In this document: positions 43,379-55,202 of the stretch, piece after piece
Numbering within the stretch: position 1 is the first letter of the stretch
How the letters are laid out: the number at the start of each line of letters is the position of its first letter
Assembly (NCBI GenBank): GCA_035079385.1
Contig: JAVHKY010000054.1
Location: forward strand, 14,922,501-14,986,500
Direction: 5' to 3'
Source of the DNA: Aspidiotus rigidus
Taxonomy: Eukaryota > Arthropoda > Insecta > Hemiptera > Diaspididae
DNA: 64,000 nt
The notes under the pieces: generated by a model
Seen by the model: the letters and a program-made list of their open reading frames with translations, nothing else
What the model was told of the DNA's origin: nothing
Databases searched by the model: none
Program-made: the position numbers and the translations under genes

Positions 43379-44130
43379 AGCCCAACATTTTTCTGGTAAG
43401 GCTGAAATTGACAATATTCCAACCCAACGACTTTCTAGTAGGATTGGAGTGAGCCGACCTCCAGCCAAACAACTTTCCGGTAAAGCTAGTATGATCTGAG
43501 TTCTAACCTAATCTCTTCCTAGAAAGCGTAACCTAATAATTCAGAAGTTCAAGCCTAATGACTTCGGAGGAAAAATCAAAATCCAGCCTCGATTTTCCAG
43601 TAAGGCTGGATTGGACCGGGTTTCAGGTCAACAACTTTGCAGTCGGACTGGAATGAGCGAAGTTCCAGTTCAACGACACTACGGTAAGGCTGAACTCAGC
43701 CAATTCCGGTTTTCTTGAAAACTCTTATGTTGGAACTGAAAAAACAGAACTAGGTCCATCCATAATACAGGCTAGTCATCAGGTTATAATTGATTCACCC
43801 TTGATTTACCATCAGGTTTCTAAGATAGAACTCGGCTCATTTCATCCTCTCCTAGCTAGTCGTCGAGCTGGAACTAGGCCCCCTGAAAAATGGTTAGTAT
43901 GTGCTAGAACTCAGTCCATTCGCAATTCCAGCCACACTGGAAACTTGTTAGGATAGACTTGATTCAGATGATATTAGGCTTAAACTTGGCCCGTGTAGGC
44001 CTTACTAGGCTGGAACTTGGCCTATTGAAAATCGTTGAGCCACATCTTGGTCCATTGAAAGTTGTTGTGCTGGGATATGGTTCATTCCAGCTGTACTAGG
44101 GAGTCTTTAGCTGAGAGATCAACCTACAAT
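43379..44130. repeat. Degenerate ~42-bp minisatellite
   Basis: From 43379 to about 43710, units of roughly 42 bases follow the pattern CAGCCYAACGACTTTCC, GTAAGGCTGGAATGAGC, CGAGTTC, with much divergence. About eight units can be followed, then the pattern fades into related phrases such as GGCTGGAACTTGGCC up to 44130. This is an old array, unrelated to the 45-bp family. Confidence 0.7.
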
Positions 44131-44899
44131 AGCTCTACCAAAAAGTCGTGCGCTAGGATCGCTAACTACGTACACACGCGGTTCGTTCAAGAATTATGGT
44201 ATTTTTGCCGAATTTGAAAACGGAAACTCAACCATGAAGGTATGAGATTTTTCCAGTATTCCATGCTGCATGCTTATTATCAGTGTGGTAGCGTTTCTAA
44301 TATTGATTCTCTGGCAAACTTGCTAAGATGAAAATGAAGTATGCAACCCAGAAACTCCTATAAGATCTAGAAAACAGAAAATTTGGAATATCTCTTCAAT
44401 GAAGCGGAATTGATTTGTAAAATATGTGTTTGTGAACATCTTTTTTGGTATTTCGAAACTGCAAATCTGCTTCATCCAAGGTTCATTTCAATTATTTCAC
44501 TTTTCTACCATTTTTTTTTTTCAATTGTTGTTTAGTTTTTGAGGTGATGCCGCCAACAGTCCTAGAACCAATTACTGGCGACACCACGATACTATTTGCA
44601 CCACAGTTTAATTCCCGTTTTGTTAAGCTTAATTCATAGTAGCTTAAGTCTTTGTTTTGGGCGTTATTTTTAAGTTTTAAATCATCTAATAATTCTTCTC
44701 ATGATTGGCTATAAGCCTAAAGTCAGCCAAAACCTAATGTGACTGACTTAAACTCAAAGTCCTGCATTTGCATTTTTCGTGTGTCCTGTTTATTCCGCTC
44801 CGGAGCCATTTTATTCCGCTCTGGGATAAGCTAGAAGCCAAACGTTATTAAATCGATTGGGAACGGTTGACAGTGGCTGTAAGAAGTTGATGGAAGAAT
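44131..44899. other. No gene recognised
   Basis: AT-rich spacer; short 'agccaaaacctaa' phrases near 44700 recall the MITE interiors that follow. Nothing coding seen. Confidence 0.4.
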
Positions 44900-45729
44900 T
44901 AGTGATGGGCGGTTATCGGTTATTAACCGATTAATCGGTTTATTCTTGGGTAAAATTAACCAAAAAACCGGTTTATTTGTGATTAACAGTTAACTTGAAA
45001 AACCGGTTAATAAGAGCGGATAAACCGATTAACCGCCAGAATTTAAAATTGATTTGAAGCACCAGGCGGAGGAAATAGGATATTATCAATTAAGAAATTT
45101 CTCAATCATCAACACATAAGAGATCTTGCTTCTCTTTTTTTTTTTTCAATTATTACGATTTTGAGAGCAAAAAAGTGGAAGACCTTGGCGCTCCTAGCAG
45201 AATTTTTGAGAACTAACAGCGATCCGAATGGTTTCCAGTTAACCGGTTACAATGATCTCCAATAAACCGTTTAATCAGTATATGGAAATAACTAGTGATG
45301 GGCAAAAATCGGTAGTTTCGAACTACCGGTAGTACTGGAGGTGAGAACTTCGAACAACCGGAGCATCCGGTACTACCGGTACTGCCGGTAGTTTTTTTCC
45401 GCAGTCAAAAATTAGTACTATCTACGGCATAATATTGTATTTTCAAGTTTTTACAACGTTATAAACTAAAAAAGAGTAGAAAAAACAAATCCACTTATTT
45501 CACATGGCAGCTTGGCACATACACATACACACTACACAGTTTTCAAAACAAAAAAAATTTTTCTGAAAACCTCCGGAGGACCTCCGGAGGTTCCCGGTTT
45601 TGCTACCGGTAGTTTTGATTTGAAAAACAACCGGTAGTTTCGGTAGTTTTTTTGAAAAACAACCGGTACTACCGGAGGAAAAACCGGAGGTGCCCATCAC
45701 TAGAAATAACTGATAACCGCCCATCACTA
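44900..45729. mobile_element. hAT-type MITE (outer), interrupted by a second MITE
   Basis: Ends TAGTGATGGGCGGTTATC and GATAACCGCCCATCACTA are inverted, flanked by the exact 8-bp duplication GGAAGAAT (44892-44899 and 45730-45737). The interior is rich in AACCGGTTAA-type palindromes. Its right part is split by the inner MITE at 45293-45702. Without the insert and its duplicate it is about 412 bases. Confidence 0.93.
45293..45702. mobile_element. hAT-type MITE (inner), nested
   Basis: Starts TAGTGATGGGCAAAAATC and ends GGTGCCCATCACTA; flanked by the exact 8-bp duplication GAAATAAC (45285-45292 and 45703-45710), which lies inside the outer MITE. It shares the TAGTGATGGGC terminus with its host element, so one transposase could have moved both. 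The interior is full of ACTACCGG/CCGGTAGT and CCTCCGGAGG palindromes. Confidence 0.93.
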
Positions 45730-45966
45730 GGAAGAATCAACTGAAAGCCTTGAGTCAAAGTCTAAGTCAGTGATATAGTCATGCAATGACGATTAGCTTG
45801 ACATCCATGCTCTGTCCGCCCAATGGAACTATGGAAGTGCAGAGCAACGCCAGCGCTGCTCGGCCCGAATTGAGCCAACATTCATTATTGTTTTAGTTGT
45901 TGATGTTCTTATTTCCATGGTTACCATCAGTATTATGCAGTGATTTTTTAAATAAACCATTTTCAT

Positions 45967-46740
45967 CAGTGTGCTGCAGCTGAAAGATTTAGCTTCGGCT
46001 TTCGGCTTAAACTTCTGACCTTGAAAAATATAGCTTCGGTTTGTTCAAAAAATAATTTGGCTAGCTTTCGCCTTTTCAATTCAGAGCATTGCAGCCAGCC
46101 AAAAGCCGAAAGCTAAAGCCGAAAGCCAGCTGTATTATTCATGTTTTTTCCAAGCTGAAAGCCAAAGCCGAAGCTATATTTTTCAAGGTCGTAAGTTTAA
46201 GTCAAAAGCCGGAGTGTTTCATCAAAACAGCCGAAAGCTAGAGCCAAAAGCCGAAAGTCAGCTGAGGTATTTCCAAAGCCAAAAGCCAAAGCCAAAGTTG
46301 TATTTTTCAAGGTTCTAAGTTTAAGCTGAAAGTCTAAGCTGTATGATATGGCTGAAATGCTCTGCTTTTCATTCGATGGAAAAATTGAACACAATCATGA
46401 GAAAAGGATCTCTGTTAGAGGTACAAGAAGTCGAGAAGCAATTGAAGTTGAAATTGATAAAATAATCAATAATGTTAAAATGTTACTGTCACATGCCAGG
46501 AAATGACGGTCTATTAAGGCCATTTCCACGAGGCTTTTCAGGAAGCAAGAAGCAGCGTTTTTAGAAGTAACGCGCCGTGTAAACACTGTACAACCAAAGC
46601 CATAAGCTAGCCAAACAAATTTGTCTGAATTCAGCTTTCGGCATCCAAAGGTGGGCTGAAAGCTGGCTTTCGGCTTCTGTCTCATCAGTAGAAATTCGGC
46701 TTAATTTGGCTTCAGGCTTTTGGCTGGCTGCAGCGCACTA
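45967..46740. mobile_element. hAT-type MITE with AAAGCCGAAAGC-rich interior
   Basis: Left end CAGTGTGCTGCAGC, right end GCTGCAGCGCACTA (inverse with mismatches), flanked by the exact 8-bp duplication ATTTTCAT (45959-45966 and 46741-46748). The interior repeats AAAGCCGAAAGC and its inverse GCTTTCGGCTTT many times in two blocks of opposite orientation. 774 bases, no coding capacity. Confidence 0.9.
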
Positions 46741-46748
46741 ATTTTCAT

Positions 46749-48177
46749 CTATCTTTGCATCTGGCCAAAATGAATCCACGAGCAACGATTTTTTTTTTTT
46801 TTTTTTTTTTACGTTACGGGAAAATATGTCAGGAGGGGGGCGAGGTGACCAAATTTTTCGCTTGTATTCTCATCTACTAACTACTCCCCTCCCAAAATGA
46901 ATCCAGTTTTTTATTCAATTTTCAACGCTCTCCTTATCAATACATATTTTTTCCTGTCTTTATCATCGCACTCACTTTCACATTGTTGCCTTGTTGTTTC
47001 TATAAATATTTCTCAATAATTATTATTTTATTTTGTAAAACTTATTCATTCTGGGAGATTTGAAGGTATGAAAAATAAAAATTGGAGCGCCTCGTCGAAT
47101 ATTCAGTACTACCGGTACCATTATACTTAATTGAATCAACTCTATTATTATTAAGCATAATTTCTACTACTTACAATACTATTTATTGTATTAAAGGTGT
47201 TTTTTTGTATTTTTTTCCCCTTGGTTCATCGATAAGCACGCAGGTGTAGAAGTTCAGCATCCGTTTCCTCTGAGTATTTTAAAAATCGAGTTTCTGGATC
47301 GCGTCATCAAATAATTCTATTTTTAAAGAAGGTCAACGAAGTATTTTCCCACTCGTTGCGAAAGCATACGCTGGAAAGATATACAAGAAAAGGAGTGCTT
47401 TCTTCTTAACTGTTACACTCGACCTTACGCGAGAGCTTTTTTTTTTTCGTTTATTTCAACTTCAACTAATATTTATACTGTAGATGAGAAAAAAGTACAG
47501 GAAAATAAAACGAGTGACAAACTCGACTACCGTATCTGTGTCAACTATGGTTATTTCGCGTGTCGTCTTTTGCTAAATGGATATCTCGCTTTTTAAAGAT
47601 TTTTGTGAAGATAATGTCGCTGTCATTCTCCGTTCGCAACTCGGAGTTTTTCATCCAGCTGTCCAGTCTTCTGAGCCTTATTTTCCTTTTCTTTTTTCTC
47701 TCTCTTTTCTTTCCGAAAATCTTTCGATGCTATTGCGTAAGCTCGAAGATAGCGCAGATCATCCACTATTGCTCGTTCGTTTCACTCATTCTTATATGGA
47801 TCTGTTAACACAGTGTAAAATGAAATCCCAATGAAATTGAGGATAGAACCTAGGTATATGGCTTAAAAAAATCTAACTTTTTCTTTAGGTCGTGACGTTT
47901 AAATTTGATCGAAATTCATAAGAATCTTCAGAGAAACAAATGAAATAAGATTATTTTTAGAACAAGTAGAAGGGTAACTTCTTCCTTGAACCCTTTCTCA
48001 AGCACTTTTCTATCCCATTCTTAGCGTGAATTGAGGACTGCTCACACTGGTTCAAGCCTGCAGAACTACAATATATAAGTAGTTGGAATAAACGGTTTCG
48101 GGGTCATTACATAGGGCGAAGGGTATTATTATGAGTACGTTGTAGGTTTATTGTGGAGAGCTGAGTGTGGAAAAAAA
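46749..48177. other. No confirmed gene; one unexplained ORF
   Basis: Contains a long T run (46790-46810). The plus-strand frame 47577-47834 (85 residues, MDISLFKDFCEDNVAVILRS start) has a balanced composition unlike most random ORFs here but no recognised family, splice partner or promoter; treat as unproven. Confidence 0.35.
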
Positions 48178-48750
48178 CGACGGCTTCCTTAACGAAGTTA
48201 AACGAGGAACGCAGGGAACCTGTTTTATGAGTCGAATGGGATTTGGTATTGAAAATTCAAGGAAGCCTAGACTTAGATAAAGATAGTATAAAGAAGGCCT
48301 AGACCTACTATAAGCCTATCATAATATAGTTTGAGAATCTAAATTTTTCTCGCTCGAGAGACGAAATTTTTCTAAGTCCCTCTCCTATCATGGCTCGAGA
48401 GTCGAAATTTTTCTAAGTCCCCCTTCTATCATATATAGCTCGAGAGTCGAAATTTTTCTAAGTTCCTCTCCTATCATATATGGCTCGAGGGTCGAAATTT
48501 TTCTAAGTCCCCCTTCTGTCATATATAGCTCGAGAGTCGAAATTTTTCCAAGTCCCTCTCCTATCATATATGGCTCGAGGGTCGAAATTTTTCTAAGTCC
48601 CCCTTCTGTCATATATAGCTCGAGAGTCGAAATTTTTCTAAGTCCCTCTCCCATCATATATGGCTCGAGGGTCGAAATTTTTCTAAATTTTTCGCTGGAC
48701 GGCGGACGCCAGATTTCTCAAATAGCCCCCCATAAAACAGGTTCCCTGTT
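48178..48750 (-). mobile_element. Helentron-like element, variant B, with minisatellite core
   Basis: Minus strand: the 5' end AACAGGGAACCTGTT (48750 down) is followed by TTATG and the 45-bp minisatellite array. Near the other end the inverse ACAGGTTCCCTG appears (about 48212-48223), then a bulged hairpin TTAAC-TTC-GTTAA flanked by TTCC/GGAA, then AGCCGTCG before a T run. This repeats the variant A layout (terminal repeat at the 5' tip, inverse internal to a 3' hairpin, T-flanked ends) with a different terminal sequence. The 3' end agrees with the copy at 52490-52545. Confidence 0.65.
48337..48690 (-). repeat. 45-bp minisatellite, about 8 units, minus orientation
   Basis: Units contain, on the plus strand, CATATATGGCTCGAGGGTCG, AAATTTTTCTAAGTCCC and CTTCTGTCAT, the reverse complement of the 21365-22062 family. 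Alternating CTCGAGAGTCG and CTCGAGGGTCG subtypes show higher-order organisation in pairs. Confidence 0.92.
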
Positions 48751-48959
48751 AATATGTTGAACTGTCAGATTGGTTCCATGATATAAGAGTAAGGAGATCC
48801 AGGAGAAAGTGAACAACAAAGGTGGGCAATCCTCGAAGGATGGGGTTGTTGCGGGAGTTTTTGTTTGAAGAGGATTGAGGGATTGGCTTACTTGAATCTG
48901 TAGTGGAGTTGGTTCTTCCATAAGTGATGTCAGAAAGCTAACGACGGTAGTTCACAAGC

Positions 48960-49174
48960 GTAATAGTTTTTTATAGAGATGGAAAAAGCTAGCTGAAAGC
49001 TGACAGTTTGAAACCAAAAGCCAGAGAATTTTGAGAGAAAAAACTGGAGGCCGAAATCTAAAAATGAATCCCTAAATTAAAAGTCAAAATACAGAATCTT
49101 CAAGATAGAAGTTGAAAGCTAAAAGCTGAAAGCTAAAATGCGAAAATCCCGAGTAAACGGTTAAAAACCGAAAG
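48960..49174. repeat. Degenerate AGCTGAAAGC-type repeat flanking a MITE
   Basis: Variants of AAAGCTGAAAGCTAAAAGCC run from 48985 to 49174 and resume at 49624-49680 after the inserted MITE. They look like an older element of the type at 45967-46740, but its own termini could not be fixed (TAGAGATGGAA against TTCCATCTTTT is possible). Confidence 0.5.
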
Positions 49175-49615
49175 CAGAGGCGTCAAGCAAATGCTTATTG
49201 ACTTGAAACTAGCTCTTAGCTTCTTGCTTTGCCAACGATTCGCTTAAGACTTGGTTATTGCTTTTTTGTCATTTTATTGGCTACTGAACGATTCGCTAAT
49301 AGCTTATCTCCGGATAAGGATGATAAAATTCCGGAGCGGAATGAACCATTAAACTCAACTTGGGAGCTAAATGATGAAACTCCGGAGTAGAATGAACCAT
49401 TTTGGAGCGGAATGAACCAAGAATCTCAACTCCGGAGCTAAATAATAAAGCTCCGGAGCGGAATCGAATGAAAAGCAGCTGATCAGTATTTGCTTTTGAT
49501 TGGCTAACGGCTGAATGAGAAAATCATTGACTGGCTTTTGATTAGCTTAAAAGCCAATCAAGGATTGGCTGCTTCTGCTGCTTTAGCGATTAATGGCTTT
49601 TGCTTGACACCTCTG
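49175..49615. mobile_element. hAT-type MITE, 441 bp
   Basis: Ends CAGAGGCGTCAAGCAAATGC and GCTTTTGCTTGACACCTCTG are inverted with two mismatches in 20, flanked by the exact 8-bp duplication ACCGAAAG (49167-49174 and 49616-49623). The interior is rich in CCGGAGCGGAATGA phrases. It is inserted in the degenerate AGCTGAAAGC repeat. Confidence 0.93.
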
Positions 49616-49698
49616 ACCGAAAGTCTTATGATGCAGAAAGAAAGCTAAAAGCCAGAAGCTAAAGTTCCATCTTTTGGCTTTGACTATGTACCTCTTAT

Positions 49699-49831
49699 CT
49701 GCCGTACAAAGTAGAATTGACGTATATCCATATCAACGATCTGCAAAAAAGATATCCCTCACATATGGAAAAAATGACCTTTTTTGCTGATTATTGATAT
49801 GGATATACATCAATTCTACTTTGTACGGCAG
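49699..49831. mobile_element. 133-bp MITE with ~38-bp terminal inverted repeats
   Basis: Left end CTGCCGTACAAAGTAGAATT continuing through ATATCCATATCAA; the right end is its inverse with one or two mismatches. Flanked by TTAT on both sides (49695-49698 and 49832-49835), so either a 4-base duplication or a TA-type insertion. It is almost all TIR. Confidence 0.85.
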
Positions 49832-50039
49832 TTATGGACTGAGCTTCGTCCTTATACTGCAATGTTAAACGAGCGTGGAAACATGTATAGCGTGCGGAGG
49901 ACTCCAACGTAGGCAGCGCGGGTGAATGCGTGGAGAAGTACCGGCTTCTCCCTCCGCAATCAACTGCGTCGCGGCGTCGCCTATTTTGGGTCCTCCGCAT
50001 TTTATTTTCTTATCATATCTTTCCACGGGTAAACGTCGT

Positions 50040-50360
50040 CTTAGTCCATAAGAAATATTGGATTTCCAACTCTGGTTTTTGGAGAGTTGAAAGTTAAAAG
50101 TTTTAAGCCGAAAGTTGGAGAATTTTGACCCTAAAAAGGCAAAAGTCAAAAGTTGAAAACATTTTCTTGATAGGAAGCAAAAAGCCAAAAGTTTTATTCA
50201 TTTAGTTCTTTCTTTCAGTTTTTTCTTTCACTTTTCGTCTTCTGCTTTTTTTCCCCCATTCTCTTTCCAACTTTTTTTTCCCCCTCTGTGTCTGTTAGAG
50301 GTTGAAAGCTTGAAGTCTTAAGCCGAAAGCCGGAAGTCAAAAGTCGACAAATATTTTTTG
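50040..50360. repeat. Degenerate AAGTTGAAAG/AAGCCGAAAG repeat
   Basis: Two blocks, 50080-50190 and 50300-50390, read GAGGTTGAAAGCTTGAAGTC-like and AAGCAAAAAGCCAAAAG phrases, separated by T-rich sequence. It is related in style to 48960-49174; no termini could be fixed. Confidence 0.5.
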
Positions 50361-52019
50361 TTGGGAAGCGAAAAGCCAAAAGTTATTCAGGTTAAAATTG
50401 GAAACTATTACGGCTTTCAACCTATGGACGAGGGTGACAATGGTATTTGAGAATGTCGTTGCCACTTGGCCATTTTTCTTCGACGAGAATGTCAATTCGA
50501 GCCGGTCATCCGCTAGGAGCGTCACAATCGGTAAAATCAAAAACGAGGTCAGGGCGATTTTCTCATTCGAATATTCTCCGAGTAATCTTGATGAACGAAG
50601 CAATCTATGTGCAAAATTAAGGGAATATAATTTGTAAAGCGTAAAATTGCTTATAAATTGTTTTCCTTTTTGAAAATTGATTTAAATGTATTTGAAGAAA
50701 CTTTCTGCTCATCAATCGTCCCGTTTTCGTGAGCGATGTCCGGCCCAAACTGTAAACTTCCGAGAAATGGTGGGAGAGAGTGACGGAATTCTGTGAAGAT
50801 AACGAATCTGACGATAAACGAATGAAAGCTACATGGTCTAACGAAGCTCGGCTTGCTTTGAGTTCATTGGAGGAGTGTCGAATACTATTGATACATATTA
50901 TACAGACTTTGCGATAACATGTAGTCAATGAAAGCAAACAATGGACCATGGTTTTCCCCCCAAATGAGGGCAGAGGATTGATTCAATGAATCACCTTCTT
51001 CTATACTGTCTGAGTATCAGAGCGCAGAATTTAATTGCTAGCATTCATGTTGCAACATTCACCTAAAGATATCGTTATAGTGAATTACTTTTCCGCTTTT
51101 TGATTACCGTTTGATTTACCGTGGTTTTTTTACACATTTGAGCGATTGTATTTATGTGTGTGTAATGGAAGTCGATCAAGTCAGAAACTTAATTTATAAT
51201 TATTTTCAGTATTGTTATTACTAATCCTTGGCTACATTATCCTAGTTGGGATCATATTATTGTCTCCGAGACCTTAGATTGTCTTGAGACAGTCTTTCTG
51301 GTTTACGATGGTCTTGCGCTGGGCCAGGAAAGACTGATGACTGTTATATTGTCTGCTTCTTTGTGACTAACCAATCTATCCGTTCTTCGACGTCGGATGG
51401 TTTTGCCTGTAAATAAGCATAAAGTAGGGCCAGAAAAATCACTATTTTTGTGAAAAACGATCATAAATGACCGAAGACTCGTGCCGATTTCTAAATTCAA
51501 GTATTTCTTACTTCAGACACTCGCAGAAGAGTTAAATTGAAGTACCCCCTCTCCAATTAATCAGTTGTTCTAAGCTTCATTACGCTACGGGCTCTCTTCC
51601 TCGACTCAGAAGGTCATAGTAGCCATTGAATTGTTCTACACTACCTCCATAGATAGAAAATTCATAATATCGAGATGATAAAGGTATTCTTGTATTGTAT
51701 AGAATTCACTGGCCTTGATTGATTATAAATAATATTAAGATACATGAGAAAAATTTTGTTGGATCTTAAAAATTCCGAGTCCTTAACCGGGATATTGATT
51801 GGGCAATTCCGCAACGTGGACATTGAGCCGGAAATTTCTGAAGTGGAATATAAACCTATAGGAATTAGTGAAGCAGGAAAATGAAGAAAATATTCTGGCG
51901 GAGCCACGTAAAAAAAAGATCAACTTTTGGTGGAACGGCTGATGGGTGTTGAAAAGTCGACATTTCATTTCGAAAAATCTGCCGTGCGTCGTCTAACCAA
52001 ACATTTAAAAATTTTTTGA
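50361..52019. other. No gene recognised
   Basis: AT-rich sequence. ORFs at 50337-50603, 50617-50949 (minus) and 51662-51907 (minus) lack any recognised domain or splice pattern. Confidence 0.4.
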
Positions 52020-52545
52020 CTCTCCAGCTATAGACGATGGGGGGGGGGGGGGAAGGGCAACTTGAGAAAATTTCGACCCCCGAGTTGTGATATATGATAG
52101 AAGGGGGACTCATGGTGTTTGAAGCATTGTATATCTGGTTCATTGAAACGGCTTAGCCAATTGGTGTCTGAAGCATTGCATAACTAGTTACTTGAAGGAG
52201 CTATCCTAATGCGGACATAACATGTATTAAATTTCAGGGTGTCCATTTGTCTGGAAAATCTGGAAGTCAGGAAAAAGCCAGGGAATTTTGTGAGACCTGG
52301 AAAAGTCAGGGAATTTTGGGAATTTTACCCAAATGCAGGGAATTTTTTGAGATAAGTCAAAAAAAAAGTTCGAGCTACGAAGTTTTTCCTTTTTTTCTTT
52401 TTTTAGTGGGTCTGGAAAAACCTGAAAAGTCAGGGAATTTCATTTCAGAGAAAAAGTGGACATCCTTTATTTTTCAAGCCGTAGAACGATAGAACAGATT
52501 CCCTGTGTTCTTCGTTTAACATCGTTAAGGAAGGCGTCGTTTTTT
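52020..52545 (+). mobile_element. Helentron-like variant B remnant with a nested MITE
   Basis: 52040-52110 has a 13-G run and two minisatellite-like phrases (AATTTCGACCCCCGAG, TATATGATAGAAGGGGGACT). The 3' end at 52492-52545 (ACAGATTCCCTGTGTTC, the TTAAC-ATC-GTTAA hairpin, GGCGTCG, T run) matches the variant B end of 48178-48750. The 5' terminal repeat was not found. A separate element (52235-52466) lies inside. Confidence 0.55.
52235..52466. mobile_element. MITE with CAGGGTGTCC / GGACATCCT ends, GTCAGGGAATTT interior
   Basis: Starts CAGGGTGTCCATTTGTCTGG and ends AAAAAGTGGACATCCTT. The interior repeats AGTCAGGGAATTTT several times. CAGGGTGTCC-ended repeats of this style are common in invertebrate genomes. 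No clear duplication was seen. Related GGGTGTCCAGTTTGTCACTT fragments lie inside the foldback copies near 510 and 8900. Confidence 0.55.
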
Positions 52546-55040
52546 AAAGCTCCTCTTTGTTCAGATTCATACCTCAAAAGTCCTAATTTGTGTAAGTCTC
52601 AAAGTCATGGTCGTTAGGGCATACGGATGTTCGGACACGAATCGCAGAATCAGAGAGAGGGGAAGTCAGAGCAAAGATATGAAACATGTCAAGAATTATT
52701 GATATGCTCAGCGCTTAGAGATGATAAATTAAAAATAATTCTTGAATGTAGAAATGTGTACGAATCAAGAAAGACACACGCGTACATAATAGAGACGAGA
52801 CAATGTGTCGTTTTCCGAAGGAAAAAAATATTCACACGAGCGACAATAGTGGAAATAGACGGTTTTCCGTATATTTCTGAAGACTCGGAACTCGATTTAT
52901 GTTGGTCATAAAAATAGCGAAATAATGACACTATAAGGAACCCTTTTTTCCGCAGAAATAGAATAGTAAAATTAAACTTTGTGAACATTTACAATCATGA
53001 AGTGAACATTTTACTGGCTGAAATACACGAACTTCGTTAATTGAGAATTCTGAAGAACTCTAATCAAGCTATTGGAAGTGAAAGTGAAGGATGATCTCGA
53101 GTCTGCTACTTTCATTCTTTTTTTATCGCGTTCTCACAACTAACTTTTCTATACTGAACCGTGACCCACTTCGTGTTACATTGTCCCAGCACAGATGACA
53201 ATCCTCGAGAGATTTACAATATTTATTAGTTTGAAATACATTAAAAATTATTCCGAAGACCGACCCAGTCCTGACGTCTGCTGTTCGTCTGTAAAATGTA
53301 AACGTCCCATCAGTGTTTGAATTTTTCAAGTTTTACCGACTTTTCTAACTAAGAAAAGTGAGGTATTTTCTCTTCTTCTTATAGATTTATCCTGCTTAAC
53401 GAGACGAAAATATTCAGTAAATTCAAAAGGGGAGGGGAGCGTGGATCGAGAATAGTACGAAATTGACTGTTTTTCAAGCGTTATGGATTTATAAAATCCG
53501 TTTCCTCGATTTGATCCCTAAAAACCTGTAGTTCTAGGTCTAAACGTTGTTGTTTAAAATTATGTATGTATATATTTTTTTATCGTTTTGAAAACTAAGA
53601 GAATAAAAAAATTCGTGGGAAGCTACCGTATGGAAATGACGAACGAAGGTGACGCTAAATTTTTCAGTAGAAAAAACGAAGTTTGGATTTCCGTACTCTT
53701 GAATTTGGAGATAGAAATTGAAAGAAATTTCGAGGTTCGAATTTGAAATTTCTGAATTTTTCAAGCCTAGGTACGGTGCAGTTTTAGAACAGGAGTCGAA
53801 CATGTACTGAAGCGAATTATGAAATTTGAGCTAGATACCACCACGATCTTTTCGAGGTCGAGTTATTGAAAAATTTAGTGTAAGCATTTTAGGCTTTCGA
53901 AGCCTGTCTAAAATTTCCAACTGTATATTCTCAAGAGTGACCTGAGTTTTAATTAAAATTCAAATAACATACCTTCCATCACAATTTTTGTATACGAGTC
54001 AAAAAAAAAAGAAAACGTAGCAAAAAAAAGTAGCAACTCGAGATAAATTATAGCGACGTTATTATGTAATTAATTAATCTTTTCAGAGTGCGTAACTCTT
54101 AGCGAATTTCCTTCCTCATTATGTTCAGCGCGTATATTTTCAAATTATCGAATCCGCGTACATTTCCGTACGATTGACAGTCACCGAGTTCGTAAATTGA
54201 CTCAACATCGATCAATTATTGCTCTAGATTCTCCTGGTCGATTTGAAAATGAGACTAACGAAAGTTTTTTCAAAATATAAGAAGCGCGTTTTTTCGCGTT
54301 GATCGTAATAAACGTTCTTCATCGATTGTAGGGCGTTTTATCTCGATTCCTGATTTGTTTGCGTTCACTTGTTGCATTCATTTTGTCACGTATTCACGGC
54401 GAGAGGTAGGCAATTCTATTAACGCGGCTTCATTGTAACCATTTTCTCCATCGCTTCCTTCATGCTGTAGTTTGGAACTTCCTTTGAAAAGTGCGAATGA
54501 ATCGTTCGAGTCGGTCTCTCTTTTTAGTAATGGAAAAATATTACACGTTCATTTCCGCTAATATTTCACATTCGTTCGCTATTTCCGATTCATTTCCTTG
54601 ACGTGAAATTTTGCACATCGTTTCCGTTCTCGTTTTGTAAGTATAGACCTGCCTGTCGATACCGCACCAGCCTCCGACCTCAAAAGTTATTTTTAAACTT
54701 TTTTTTTTTCCTGGGAAATATTCGTCTAATTTGGTCGTGCTTATCATTCCCCCTTTGAGATACTCACTTGGTTCGAAATTTTCGGGACTTTTTTTTTTTT
54801 CTTTTCGAGGCCTTCAGTTTTCAATTTCTCTCCCCCCTTTCCCTTCAGAATTCCCATTCCAGTTCTTTATAATGAGTAAGAGCTTGAAGGTGTTCGAGAT
54901 GCGAAATCATTTCCATTTTTTACTTTGTATGTAACTTAGGGCGAAATCTCATGAAGCCTCTAGCAGGTTAAGTAGTCTCTCATATGATTTAATTATGCCT
55001 CAGTTGAAATTCACTCCGAGAAGCATACGATCTTGAAAAC
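52546..55040. other. No confirmed gene
   Basis: AT-rich sequence. The plus frame 52627-52911 (94 residues, charged, no known motif) is the only ORF with gene-like composition. The 34-base repeat at 53331-53367 matches 19699-19733 inverted. Nothing else recognised. Confidence 0.4.
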
Positions 55041-55202
55041 TAATTCTTTCCTCTAACGACGACATATACTCGACGGTTAAAACGTACGGAGTAATTTGAA
55101 TAAAGCCACAGAAATGAAAATACACCGGAGCGCTTTCGATTAAAAAACCATTGTCAACGGGGACGTGAAAGCAACTGAACCAACTCCGGCCGACAACAAG
55201 AA

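Noticed and set aside
48388..48657. 89-residue minus ORF with ISTLELYM repeats
   Set aside because: The same minisatellite inside the variant B element; not a protein gene.
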